Part shown: piece after piece, positions 1 through 10,559 of the stretch
Numbering within the stretch: position 1 is the first letter of the stretch
How the letters are laid out: each line of letters begins with the position of its first letter
The notes under the pieces: model-generated
The model's input: only the letters and a program-made list of their open reading frames with translations
The model's database searches: none
What the model was told of the DNA's origin: nothing
From: Diphasiastrum complanatum
Lineage: Eukaryota; Streptophyta; Lycopodiopsida; Lycopodiales; Lycopodiaceae
Length of the DNA: 64,000 bases
Assembly: GCA_029204225.1 (NCBI GenBank)
Contig: CM055110.1
Coordinates: 80,408-144,407 of the forward strand
Direction of reading: 5' to 3'
Position numbers and translations under genes: made by a program

Positions 1-680
1 CCAGAAAGCCCAGTTCAATCAAGGTTAACATTACTATTAGCGTATAGAGTAAACACTACTGCCTGCTTGGTACATTCTCTGCATATTGACAATTCTTTTC
101 TTAACTATTTCATCGGCAATGTTGTTCTAAGTTTTTATCTGGCTATGTGCGTATTTCAACCTGGCATATAATTAGACACAAGGCCTATATGATAGGTTGT
201 AATATCCCATCTGTACTTGTTTGTTGGCAGGTCTTATCTATCATGATTTTACGCCTGGAGTAAACAAGTACTCATCTAGATAATCAAACACATGATTAGG
301 TTAACGGAATTCTAAGAACAGGAGATTCCTATTTAGGTGTTGGGATTCATTTGTCTTCTCCGAATAAAACAAAAACCTCGTGGTATCATACCACAAAGGC
401 CTTTCCATAATGGTGAAATTGTTGGATTGATAAAGGAGATCTTTTTTATTACAACTTTATCTTTGAGATACAAACAAATGCATTTAGAAGCTTTTTTGCT
501 AAAGAGGTGGTTATTGGTAAGTTCAGTTACGGTGAGATTCGTTTGTTTCTTTTAACGTGTTGAGTTGCAAGAGGTTACACTATTACAAAAGTAGTTAACA
601 GTTTTTACAAGAGTAGAGTTAAGATTGCACATAATAGGTGATCTTCTTTTGATGATAATTTCTTACAAAGGGTTTAATAG
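1..680. other. No recognisable gene
   Basis: AT-rich sequence without a supported coding region. The one short open frame (337-555) has no recognisable motif and is probably chance. It lies next to a copia LTR remnant, so it may be degraded transposon sequence. Confidence 0.4.
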
Positions 681-1789
681 TTGGCCACTAAATATGTTTG
701 CCATTTTGGAATTTTGGTCAAAAAGAAACAAATTTAAAAAAGGAAGATCAAGTTGGCAATAATCCTCAAATATTCACAACTCTTATATTCACAATAATAA
801 TGATAAGTACTCATAATATTTTAGTAAACACGATCAATATTCACAAGCAATCACGATCAATGTTTATTATAATAACGATTAGCATTCACAATAATCATGA
901 TTAATATTAAGGCTATTCACTTTTTTGTATTCACAATGTTAGATAATTTTTGCCAACCATCAAGCATATAGACTTCAAGACACATCATTGGAAACTCGAT
1001 CAATTCTTCATCCAATATAGAAAACAATTTGGATACATCCTCCATAAGAAGACATTATCATATACAATACAAATAGATCCTCAGAGAAATTCGGTTGTCA
1101 TTTTTCTAGATTCGAGCATGCAAGGGCACAATAAGAAGACAAACATTGTGGAATGCAGGCAGCAATGGAAAAAAAATTGTTTGCTTTTTTTCAAGCATGC
1201 ATGCTATGTTCTTGTTTTCATGAATGCAGACTCGCTTCCATGTTGCATAATTGAGCCCTCCACCAATGGCTAAATCTAATTGTGAGATTGGAGTATAATC
1301 AAATTCACAAATCTAAATTGAAAAGTCAATAATTTCATTAGTTAAAGCTTAACAAATACATAATACAATAAATTAAGTCAAAAATTTGAAGTTCATCTTA
1401 CCTATAAATACTTACCAGAACTTAGACCAATGATAAGGTCATGCAACTTGGAGATCATTGAAAAATTTCCATGGAAGTTCTTTTGTTATATAGACTTAAA
1501 TACCCATAAATGAACCTCGCATCCTTGCTAAAAAAAATAAAAAACAAGAATTCCACTAAACGCATGTCAAAAAGAGGTGATAAGTATCATTTAAGTATGG
1601 GCTTTGGAGAACTAAAGATGATCATAAATCCTATTAGGCTAATGTGAAGCCAAATAAAAATGCTTGTAAAATTGGAGATTGGTTAACATAACAGTTCATT
1701 TACGTAGGGTGTTCTAGAAAGTGAGTATTTAAATTGTATAGGAGTATTGGAAAATGAATTTAGGTCAGAAGTAAAATTAATGTGCAATA
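681..1789 (-). repeat. Copia-family G LTR, copy 1
   Basis: This block is a diverged direct repeat of 12,534-13,592; both start at TTGGCCAC and stay alignable for about 1.1 kb. On the minus strand it follows a copia RNase H tail and a purine tract (minus-strand AAGCTTAAGGGCGAG at 1,790-1,804), which is where a 3' LTR should begin. I infer a degraded 3' LTR. Neither end carries a clean TG/CA terminus, so the exact limits are uncertain. Two small open frames inside it (698-904, 950-1273) are not supported as genes. Confidence 0.55.
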
Positions 1790-2470
1790 CTCGCCCTTAA
1801 GCTTACCACTAAAAACCTGAATGAAAAAATAACATACTAACTAAGGTAATGTGTTTACCCACCCTTTGGCAAAGACTTTGTTGGAATATTGGCCAACATG
1901 TTATCGGTATGATAGTAACCCATGCATTAATGCAATGAAGACATTTCTAGTAATGATGGGCCCACATAGTCTCTTCAGCTCCAGTGGACCCACTTTAGAA
2001 TGTTAAACAATAAACCTATTTGGAGTGCATTTCTACTCAAAAAAGGTAGTGTCCTTGACAGTCTATGTTGTACCACCAAAACATGCTTTTAGCCTGCAAC
2101 GTATTCGGACTCGGTAATGGACAAGGAAATTAATTTTTGCTTTCGATTGTTCCATGAAATTGGTTCTGCAAGAAATCATATGTAGCCAAAGGTTGATTTT
2201 CTAGTATCTACTTCTCTAGCCCAGTCTCAATCTAAATAGGCATTTAGAACTAGTGCATCCTTGGAATCTCTAACATAACACACTATCTAAGGTAACATAC
2301 TAACTAGGGTAATGTGTTTACCCTTTGGCAAAGGCTTTGTTGGAATATCAGCCAACATGTTATCGGTATGATAGTAACATAATTTGACATCTTTCTAAAC
2401 TCTCTCTCAAAAAATGAAATTTAACTTAAATGTGTTCAACGAGTTCATGGTTTGAGAGGAAAAACAATGA
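1790..2470 (-). pseudogene. Copia RNase H remnant with duplicated tail
   Basis: Minus-strand translation around 2,100-2,280 gives broken pieces of a Ty1/copia RNase H (a DW..EVD.RKSTFGY block followed by PISWNN.KQ), related to the clearer copy at 13,713-13,895. The 3' end of the domain, with the tract equivalent to a TKPLPK-like end, occurs twice: 1,797-1,915 and 2,278-2,375. That indicates a local duplication of the tail. Frames are broken throughout and no product is expected. The family matches the remnants at 13.6-13.9 kb and 27.6-29.1 kb. Confidence 0.6.
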
Positions 2471-4310
2471 ATTATGATAAAATCTTAACTTCAAAAAAAT
2501 TGACTATAGAGAGATCATGCACTTTGGTGGGGATAACTTCATCTATGATTTATTTATTAATATATTATATATGATTATCATTCTCCAAGAGAGAGAAGCA
2601 CTGCTATTCATATGATTTAATGATACAAAAGACAAAAGGATGGTTATGTGAAAAGATACTAATTATCAACTGATATTTTGGCTGTGCATATTCATGACTC
2701 AAGATTGCATATTTCGTTCTCTGTTTGTAAGGATAATTTCTATAGATTTTGTTATCCATGATGGTACGTGTGTCTCGAACACTGGAGGGCCGGTCTACCA
2801 TATTACGACTATTCCATGTCCGTAACTGAATATGGCCGTAACATTCTTCCTCCCTTAAATTGGTTATGTCCTAAAAATGGAAAAAAGAAAACATGAAATT
2901 ATCCCTGAACCTTTAAAATCCTACCCATGAATCATTATTCTTAGTTTGATCTTTCCATCCGAATAAGTACTCTGAGATGCAACAATTTTTACATTGCTTG
3001 CCTCTACTCGTGAATATTAACTCAAATCCCAAGGATACACTCAGCTATAATTCCTCTAAAAGGGTTGATCTTATCCAAAAAAAACTCATCAACTTCATGT
3101 ATTCCCAATTACATGGAACACTGGGTGATTTTACTTTATTTCAAAAATTAAATTTAAAAGATAAAAAAATTCCATTCCAATTTATATCAAAAAATAATGC
3201 TTTTTGGTACAAATATGCTTAGAATATCCAAATATTCTAGAATTCCACAACTTAGTCATCTGAAATCGCTAGGAGATCCATCAAGTCTCAGACAATTATA
3301 ACTCAATCCAAAGTACTGCAATTACTCTAATGAGTTGACAACCTCATTCTTAGCATCACGTGCAAGATATCAGCAACTATCCATATCTTAATAGATTTAT
3401 CTATTCCCTATTGTACGGTGAGCACTTATAGACTACAATTAGTGAGGTAAGCAAATTTTACTTAATGAAAATGCTTGTGAGATCCACACAATCTCAAGTA
3501 TGTGCTGGAGTAAAGAAATTTAGAGTTCAACCAATAGATCTAAATCCTTGACTCACCCAATTGATCAAGAATTACTCAATATCTTAAAAATCCTTCCATT
3601 TTCTTATACTCTTCAAATGACCTTTAAGTATCAATTTATGATTCGTCAATCATAAACATTTAGACTCTTTTGATTCATCAATCATAAATTATAGGATTCC
3701 AAAACCATACTTTATCAATGGAAGATACTAGAGTATATGTATAGCAACATACAACTCAGAAAATATAAGAATCATTTTTAAATCTTTTCCACAAGGAAAA
3801 ATACATATACCAAATAGATATCCAATATCTATATCGAAAATGGTACAAACAAAATCCCGATGGTAAGGCCTCTTCATAATTTGGCCATCCAACTCCCTAA
3901 GTAAAAACACACTTCTTGGTGTTTTGCACCCGAAACAGTCGACAAACTACACAGTCACAATGCTCTCAATCAGAGCTTGCATCTGATACCCATATTGCCT
4001 AAAAAAGTTTTAAAAAATTTCAAAAAAAAAATGATTATGCACGATTCTGGGAAAATCTCAAAATGTGTCAAAAATGATTCTGCACGATTCTGAATTGCGG
4101 TGCATCTATGATTCTAATACAACAACCCAAGAAAAAAACTTAGTTCATTCAAAACCCTAACTTTGGTCTAAAAATAAAACAAAAGCATAGGTCAACTTGA
4201 TTGCTCCCCACACAACCGCCATCAACAAGGAAACGGAGGCTGCCCAAAGTGAGAGAAATAGAGGTTCCTACATGCAGGTCAAGAGGCTGGATTGTGGGTT
4301 TCATTAGGGG
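2471..4310 (-). mobile_element. Gypsy/chromovirus-like 3' remnant plus LTR part
   Basis: This is an inverted, diverged copy of 23,641-25,470. Read on the minus strand, an integrase-tail-like peptide (LRELDGQIMKRPYHRDF, 3,900-3,845 area) comes first, then a degraded stretch, then a chromodomain-like segment near 2,860-2,980. An LTR that starts TGTTACGGCC at 2,843 follows. The LTR-like part runs leftward to about 2,480. Stops occur in all frames. The plus-strand ORF at 2,977-3,222 is an antisense shadow of the degraded chromodomain region. Confidence 0.5.
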
Positions 4311-4690
4311 AAATATGGGCTCAAAATGGGCCCTTTAAGAAATTTCACTTTAGAGAGGCTACGTAGAGAGAGAATGCAAACCGGTTTCTTCTGGTCACCA
4401 TTTTTTGAGTTTCCAGCCTTGCCCGATGTTTAACTAGTATGGTTAACTTCAGACAATAGCTAATTTAGCATGAGATGTAATAACCTCTTTTCATGCTCGT
4501 TCCAAAATTCGGGACTAGAGCTTTAAGACTGAAAATCTTGGTGTGCTCAATGCAAAAACTGAAGCGGGAGAGGCAAAACTTTTGAAATCACTGTATGCTT
4601 ATAGTGAAATATGAGGTGGGACAATTTTTCAATGCGACATAGACATTACAAAAGTAAGGAATGCTAGGTCTATTCATATTGATTTATTGT
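4311..4690. other. Junction between gypsy remnant and convergent gene pair
   Basis: Non-coding sequence between the chromovirus-like remnant and the first exon of the plus-strand transposon gene. It may hold the left end or promoter of that transposon. I could not see a convincing terminal inverted repeat paired with sequence near 9.4-9.7 kb. Confidence 0.35.
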
Positions 4691-4706
4691 AGGTAGATTC
4701 GTTTAC

Positions 4707-5335
4707 ATGATTGTAGCTTTAACAATGGCAATGTTCCATTTGCATGTTGCTCTTCCGATGGAATGCACTCCAATTATTAAGAAAAGTACGAAAGTTGTAG
4801 AGAATGTTGCAGCAATAGTTAGAGAATTGAGAATGAATAATCATATGAATATAGATTTGTGGGTGGATGGATCAATTTATCCTAATGATCAAGCTACCAA
4901 TTTGTGTCCAGATTTAAGTCAGTAACTCATCTTCTCAGATATTGTGAAGGAAATAACGAATTACTTGGATATTGTCAAAGGTTGCGTGATATTGGAATGC
5001 ATAGCATATCTTGTCCGAATCAACAATTACAGTTTGCTAATCCACAATTGCAACGTGTAAATCAACAACTGCTTCATTATGTGCAACACACTAGTACTAA
5101 AAACAATGCACTCAAGAATGCTATGTCGGAGTTGAATGCTACTGTCACTACTCTTCGAGGATCAAACCAAGAGATGTTAAAATCCATGGAAAAGTTGCCA
5201 TCCGAGAGTTTAAAATCTGCTATTGATCTAAAAGTTATCAATAAGGCAATGATGAAGATGAAAAGAAAGAGTATACTGATGAAGAATATTGATGACCTAT
5301 CTACACATAGCGGCAATCAGAAAAAAAGAATCTGA
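4707..5335 (+). pseudogene. Unrecognised N-terminal part of transposon gene
   Basis: Two overlapping open frames (4,707-4,925, 72 aa; 4,904-5,335, 143 aa) run in the same direction and look like one coding region broken by a frameshift near 4,910-4,930. The second is rich in Q, N and L with repeated QQL/PQLQ units and a long helical-looking stretch, suggesting a coiled coil. It ends in basic residues. A possible intron with a TTTGTTGCAG acceptor separates it from the next exon at 5,463. I do not recognise a family for this part. Its assignment to the downstream transposase-like gene rests on position and strand only. Confidence 0.4.
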
Positions 5336-5462
5336 GCATTCTAGTTTGTTGTCATCTAAACTGTTTATTTGATTTGTTTATGTCATTTAAGTTTGATTTG
5401 CACTTGATAATATGGAGTATTTATTTATTAGACATAGTTTGAGTTTCATATGTTTGTTGCAG

Positions 5463-6491
5463 GTCATGTTTGGTGGCAAAGAACTATTTAATAGATCGTT
5501 CATGCATTGGATCATCTTTAAGTCATGTTTACCAAGAAAGTTAGCAAAGGAAATGATAAAAAATGCTCGGTTTGAAAAAATGACAAATGAAATTGTAGAG
5601 ACTGTTTTGATTAAGGTTCAATTATACTTGGATGCGAATGTGATACAAGGTGCATGTGATGTATCTGGAATTACCATAAATGCTTATTCTACTTTTTTTT
5701 AGAATAGTTAAAGAAGCTTTCTCCCAAGTGATGGTGAAGAAAATTAATCTTCCACGTCCATATCGGGTAAGATTAGCTAGAAATTTTTACAATGACAGAA
5801 TGTTCAAAGTAGTTGGCCAACCCCATATAACTGAATTATACAAATCAGAATATGGTGAGCTCAATTACAATGATCGCAATAATATTTTCCTTGATATTGA
5901 AAATGTTTTAAAATACATTATTCGATTCTATAAACTAGACGAACATCAAGTAAATGGAAAGATCATTATTGTAATAAAATTTGATGAATCTAAAATAATC
6001 AAGGGTTAGAAGTTGGAACGTGTGAGTGTCACTTTGATGAATACAATTTCAGATACAGATGATTGAACATTTAGAGTTCAATCAAAAAATCACATATGGT
6101 GGTTGACGGCATTCCAGGATACCATAAAATACTGTCATGGATAATTTCAAGAACAAATTATGGCAAGATTATAAAAAGACATTTGGAGAGTGAGAAATCT
6201 ACAGTCGAAAACCATAAAAGCTTTTAAATTCAATGGCACCTTGCAGGGGCTTTGAAAACATTAAAATGTATGTGTGATGTCTCTCATGGGGCAACATCAA
6301 AGCATCCATGTGTTTATTGCATGAAGGATTGCTACAATATGAATTTGGGACAATCAACAAACACTGGCCCAACACGAGAAGTTGAAGATGCAAATATGAA
6401 AAGTGTTATGCCAATTCCATTAAAATATGTTCACATACGCACATTGCATCTTCAATCGGAAAATCACATATCGTGGTTGGCGGCATTCCAG
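5463..6491 (+). pseudogene. Putative DDE-type transposase, central exon
   Basis: The exon opens after a canonical acceptor (TTTGTTGCAG, ending 5,462). The frame shifts once in a run of eight T at about 5,693-5,700, then reads through MVKKINLPRPYRVRLARNF and on to IIIVIKFDESKIIKG. Stops follow at 6,007 and 6,064. A cysteine motif (KHPCVYCMKDC) sits near 6,303-6,335. I infer a transposase with an RNase H-like fold: the Asp in IKFDES would be the first catalytic acid, and the HLAG.LKTLKC block carries the second position, here mutated to Ala. This is motif reasoning; I could not place it in a named superfamily. The 3' half is duplicated downstream. Confidence 0.5.
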
Positions 6492-6920
6492 GTATACATT
6501 TCAATTTTTAATTAGAATATTTATATTAACAATTCATGCCTTGCCAGTTTTATTGACATGTCATGCATTACTTGTTTCTCTACAAGACTTGAAAGAGGAC
6601 CATAAAATACTATCATGGATAATTTCAAGAACAAATTATGGCAAGATTATAATGAGACATTTGGAGGGTGAGAAATTTACAGTCGAAAAGTTTTTAAATT
6701 GAATGGCACCTTGCAGGGGATTTGAAAACATTAAAATGTGTGTATAATGTCTCTCATGGGGCAACATCAAAGCATCCATGTCTTTATTGCATGAAGGATT
6801 GCTACAATATGAATTTGGAACGATCAACAAACACTGGCCCAACACGAGAAGCTGAATATCCAAATATGAAAAGTGTTTAGCCAATTCCATTAAAGTATGT
6901 TCACATATGCACATTGCATG
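6075..6920 (+). repeat. Internal tandem duplication in the transposase-like gene
   Basis: The block encoding the ILSWIISRTNYG-like, HLAG.LKTLKC, CVYCMKDC, NTGPTRE and PIPLKYVHI segments occurs twice: about 6,075-6,447 and 6,448-6,920. The second unit keeps an apparent intron (from GTATAC at 6,492 to the CTACAAG acceptor at about 6,590). The first lacks it and joins TTCCAG directly to a CATAAAATAC sequence. The second copy retains Asp in HLAGDLKT while the first has Ala. The duplication alone would disrupt the protein. Confidence 0.75.
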
Positions 6921-7837
6921 CTGAGGTTTGTATTATTGAAAAACTAATTTACCTACATATTCTACTAGCATGGAATCAAAAACCAGAGCCAGTGGCTAAA
7001 GCAGCAATTAGAAGGTCGAAATAGTTTTGTCAAATGCAGGACTACGTAAAGGGAATGTCACGATTGAAAAAAGTGACACACTCTCTAGGAAAAAAGAAAA
7101 CGTTCCTAATAAGCCATCAATTGGAGGTGCTAAAGCAAGAAGATTCTTGTCCAACCACACATGCAAAGAATCAAGTGTCAGATACAAAATATGGAAAGAA
7201 ATTGTTCAAGCCACACGAACACTGGAAGGAAATAATCGAGTGGAAAAGGGACAAGTGTGGACCAATTTCGACAAACTCATAGGTGTTATCAGGAAAGAAA
7301 ACCTATCATCAAAAGATGTGAGGACTTTGCAAAATCATTGCACCACATTTGTAAAATATATACAATATTGTTGGGGAAAAGACAACATTACTCATTACAT
7401 GGTACTAATCTATATTATCGTCTGGTCATTTTCTCATTCAGACTTATATTTTTTTCTACTGATGTAACTAATCAAAACTATTGTTTGTAGCACATCCTTC
7501 TTCATCATGCAACTTATTTTGCAAAGGAATATGGGAGCTTAAGTATCTGGTCATCACAAGGCATGGAAAAATCTCATTGGCAAGCAAGGGGAGCATTTCA
7601 TAGAGCAACAAATCATGGAGGACACAATTCAAGAAATAAATATTTAGTTCAACTTTTTTAGTGGTTTTACAGAAGAGCACAATTTAGATATCAAGCTATA
7701 AACTCGCCAAGTTACGATACTTCGAACGGCATTCAAATTCATTACAAAAGAGAGATCCTTGTAATATATCAAAAATCTATTATAGAAAACTATTTAATTA
7801 TCATCATCATCCTCTTCAAGATTCAGACGGATGGTAT
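6573..7837 (+). pseudogene. Putative DDE-type transposase, C-terminal exons
   Basis: After the retained intron, coding resumes at about 6,591 (DLKEDHKILSW) and continues through HLAGDLKTLKC and NTGPTRE. After a frameshift near 7,020 it enters the 7,027-7,401 frame (KPSIGGAKARRF, NITHYM). A canonical intron, 7,402-7,490 (GTACTA to TTGTTTGTAG), joins this to HILLHHATYFAKEYG, then QGMEKSHWQAR, whose Glu is my candidate for the third catalytic acid. A TAG at about 7,658 interrupts the tail. The 3' end meets the stop of the opposite-strand gene near 7,794. Stops at 6,880 and elsewhere show the copy is dead. Confidence 0.5.
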
Positions 7838-9125
7838 TGTCATGAAGGAATAATCTCTTTTCATATGGATCCAAAAATTCTAAATTTTTCCTCTTGCTCA
7901 TACCAATGTAACCCGAATAAAGAGCCATTGCAGATGATCTTTTCGTAGTCTCATTGGGAGTATAACCCAATATCTTAATAGCCAAATATCTCTTCACAAA
8001 AAATACTTTATATGTTCCTCTTGCGTACTTATGGCCTCCTAAACAAACTGATAATGATTTGATGGCCATAATAACAGTGGTTGCACATGGATTATAAGAT
8101 GAATGATATATACGAATCTCATTATTTTGAAAGTTTTTCAAATAATTAGATAGAGAAACATCTTTTCTCCTGGCTGATACATCTCGGACGCCTCCATGTC
8201 TTATACCAAAGGCATCTATTTCAATAGCATACTGTAAACAAGAAAAGAAAAGAAATTTAGAATGATACATAACACTACAAACCCAATAAGAAAACTAAAC
8301 AATATCAATACCAATATAATATCTACTTACCAGATCATAATCATCGTAATCAATGACGTTTGTTATGCTGATGTCATGTCCTCCAATGGCCTCTACATTT
8401 CCGAAAGGGTTATATCTAGCCCTAGGGGAATATCTTTTTTGAAATTCCAAAAATTCCTCCTCTGTAGGCAAAGTTTTTTCATGGTCTTTGGATTTTTCAA
8501 TCATGGCCTCCAAGGCCTTATTGCTAGATTTCCAATCGCCATCTTTATCATAATCTATCTCACTTTCAAGGTCATCATATGAGTGATCAACAATGTCATA
8601 AAATTCTGATAAATTTTGAGCAAAAATTGAGAGGATTTCATCCTCTCTCAAATTCAATATATCTTCTATATCATTAAGTAAAATATAACATTCATTATTC
8701 AAAAAATATAAAGGAACATCGAGTAGAGTTAATTGATTAACAAGAGATGCAGATGGAAGAGAATCAAAGAGAATTATAGAACGAGGGAGAGTTTTTTCTA
8801 AATCTAAAGCCATAGATGCTATAGCTTCAACCCCTATATCAGTATGTGCATCATTTACATCAGCTGGATCAGGTGTAGATGCTTCGATCAATGGAACAGT
8901 TGAAGATTCAACAGACTCATCATCTGGAATTTCAGCAGATATGTAGAAGACCAAAGCCATTCCTTTGATTAGAAGGCGACATATTGTTTTGTGGATATCA
9001 GAGTATATATTTCTTTTGAAATGGTCATGCAGGTTAGAGTACTTTCTATTGTGTTTATGCTTAGAGGATGTTTGGAAATGTACAAGGTCCTGAAAATGAA
9101 CGAAACAAAAATTATTTATATCCAA
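7794..9125 (-). CDS. Hypothetical convergent transposon gene, two exons
   Basis: A long minus-strand frame (9,125 to 8,331) is joined by a canonical 99-bp intron (8,330-8,232, GTAAGT to TTGTTTACAG) to a second exon (8,231-7,794), keeping frame: IDYDDYDL then YAIEIDAFG. An upstream acceptor (CATTTTCAG) suggests the exon really starts at 9,089. The first internal Met is at 8,960, giving about 355 aa. The N-terminal half is acidic. The second exon is basic in its middle and ends LEEDDDDN. No known domain is visible. It lies tail to tail with the transposase-like gene, suggesting the second protein of the same transposon. It is notably less damaged than that gene. Confidence 0.5.
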
Positions 9126-9143
9126 AACAGGAGTACTAATAAT

Positions 9144-9434
9144 CTAAGAAAAATTCTCAAGATAAGAAATTAAATTATAATGATTCTCATTAACTAGCTT
9201 ATCGATATCGAAGGGAGCAAAAAAAATACTAGCAAAATACTCGAATTTGTTAGATAGAATGTCACTGGCATTAAAAAAAATCCATAAATTTGTCATCTGA
9301 GGCCATGGAGGAACTAGCCATATTGAATCCGATATCGGTTCAATGCGACAAATAAATATCGGTAGAGGAATAAAACAAAGTGCACACGCTGATCCGATAT
9401 GGTAAAGTTGAGAATGAAATTTTTTGAAAAGCAC
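9144..9434 (-). other. Candidate upstream exon of the minus-strand gene
   Basis: An open minus-strand stretch (MTNLWIFFNASDILSNKF and onward) lies directly upstream of the acceptor at 9,090. It ends in a stop (SYLENFS) before any usable GT donor, so it either carries a mutation or is not an exon. No recognised motif. Confidence 0.3.
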
Positions 9435-9530
9435 TCGTCGGAAGTGGCTGATATCGATTCAACATGCCTGAATGAATATGAGCATGCACAACAAAGGGAT
9501 GGTGCGTGTCGATTCGATATCACGAGAATG
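9318..9530. repeat. Clustered GATATCG-type short repeats
   Basis: Variants of ATATCGG/GATATCGATTC occur at about 9,328-9,345, 9,357-9,362, 9,390-9,402, 9,449-9,460 and 9,510-9,521, in both orientations. A further copy (GGATATCGGATCAGC) is at about 10,370. The pattern resembles subterminal repeats of a DNA transposon next to the convergent gene pair. Confidence 0.4.
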
Positions 9531-9669
9531 AAAGAAAACAAAAAGGCTAGAGAGTTTAGAATACAGAATCGAAATATGGAAAGTGGTGCACATATTTATA
9601 GCCAATTCTTGTTGATCACAACAATACATTTGTCAAATAACGAATTGAGATTTACAGCCTATATTTATC

Positions 9670-10033
9670 CATTAGAGGAGTTTTGAACTCCAAAAAGACC
9701 CTTTAAGAATTCGTGCAAGATGTAGTTTATATTATTAAAATATTATAACACTAATACTTTGACTTGCCATAACTTTTTAATCATAGCTCAAAAGTATGTC
9801 ATGTAATATATCATTGAAAGCCTTTGTTGAGCGCTTTCCAATGCATTAAACTTTGCTAAATTTGGACTTACCACTAAAAAGTTATGCCATTTTTAGTGTG
9901 GAATCAAAATGTGGACTCAAAAAGTTACGTTACGTAGATTTCAAATTTGAGTGTTTTGATTGGTCCATGTGTAAGAAAAAATATAAAAGAATCTTTACAA
10001 AGGGTCTTTTTTGGATTTAGAACTCCTCTAATG
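9670..10033. mobile_element. MITE, copy 1
   Basis: A 364-bp element starts CATTAGAGGAGTT and ends AACTCCTCTAATG, with terminal inverted repeats of about 35 bp (left CCAAAAAGACCCTTT, right AAAGGGTCTTTTTTGG). It has no coding capacity. A close second copy lies at 61,868-62,291, inserted in a copia integrase, which proves mobility. No clear target duplication is visible here, so the superfamily is undetermined. It abuts the 5' side of the minus-strand transposon gene. Confidence 0.85.
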
Positions 10034-10540
10034 CACCAATCAGAGTGAGACAAATTTGTACCTATGTCGGCATACATTAACTAGTCTATCACTAGATTCA
10101 ATGAATCATCATTAGCCCTAACACTAGAATCTGTACCTGTGCCGGAATACATTAAATAGACAATCACTAGCCTCGTAGAATAATCATTAAAAAAACTATA
10201 AACAAATGATTAATGGAGATCATTGAAAAACGTGCACGAGGAGAATTATTACAATCTCCCGCCCTATTTAAGCACCATAAAGATGAAAATTTTCCTTTTG
10301 AGATAATGTTCATTCAGAACATTTTCATAAGTCTTTAATTATGCATTCCAATATGAGTTTTCTGCATATGGGATATCGGATCAGCACGCCTGGCAAGCAA
10401 TGTATTTGCTGCATTTCGACTGTGCGCGGCAGATTTAGTGTCTTCTAGTTCCAAAGAGCTCTTCTTCTTCTAATGAGGGAAAGAAATCCAAGAATAAGAG
10501 AAGGATAAGAAACACACGGTTGTTCAAAATAATGATGTAG
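10034..10540. other. Gene-free stretch
   Basis: No coding potential. Two similar short blocks (GTACCTATGTCGGCATACATTA and GTACCTGTGCCGGAATACAT variants, 10,058 and 10,132) suggest a small local duplication. A GATATCGGATC motif at about 10,371 matches the cluster at 9.3-9.5 kb. Confidence 0.35.
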
Positions 10541-10559
10541 TTACCACCGAATTTAGACA

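Noticed and set aside
8262-8582. Plus-strand 106-aa frame
   Set aside because: Antisense shadow of the spliced minus-strand gene, covering its intron.
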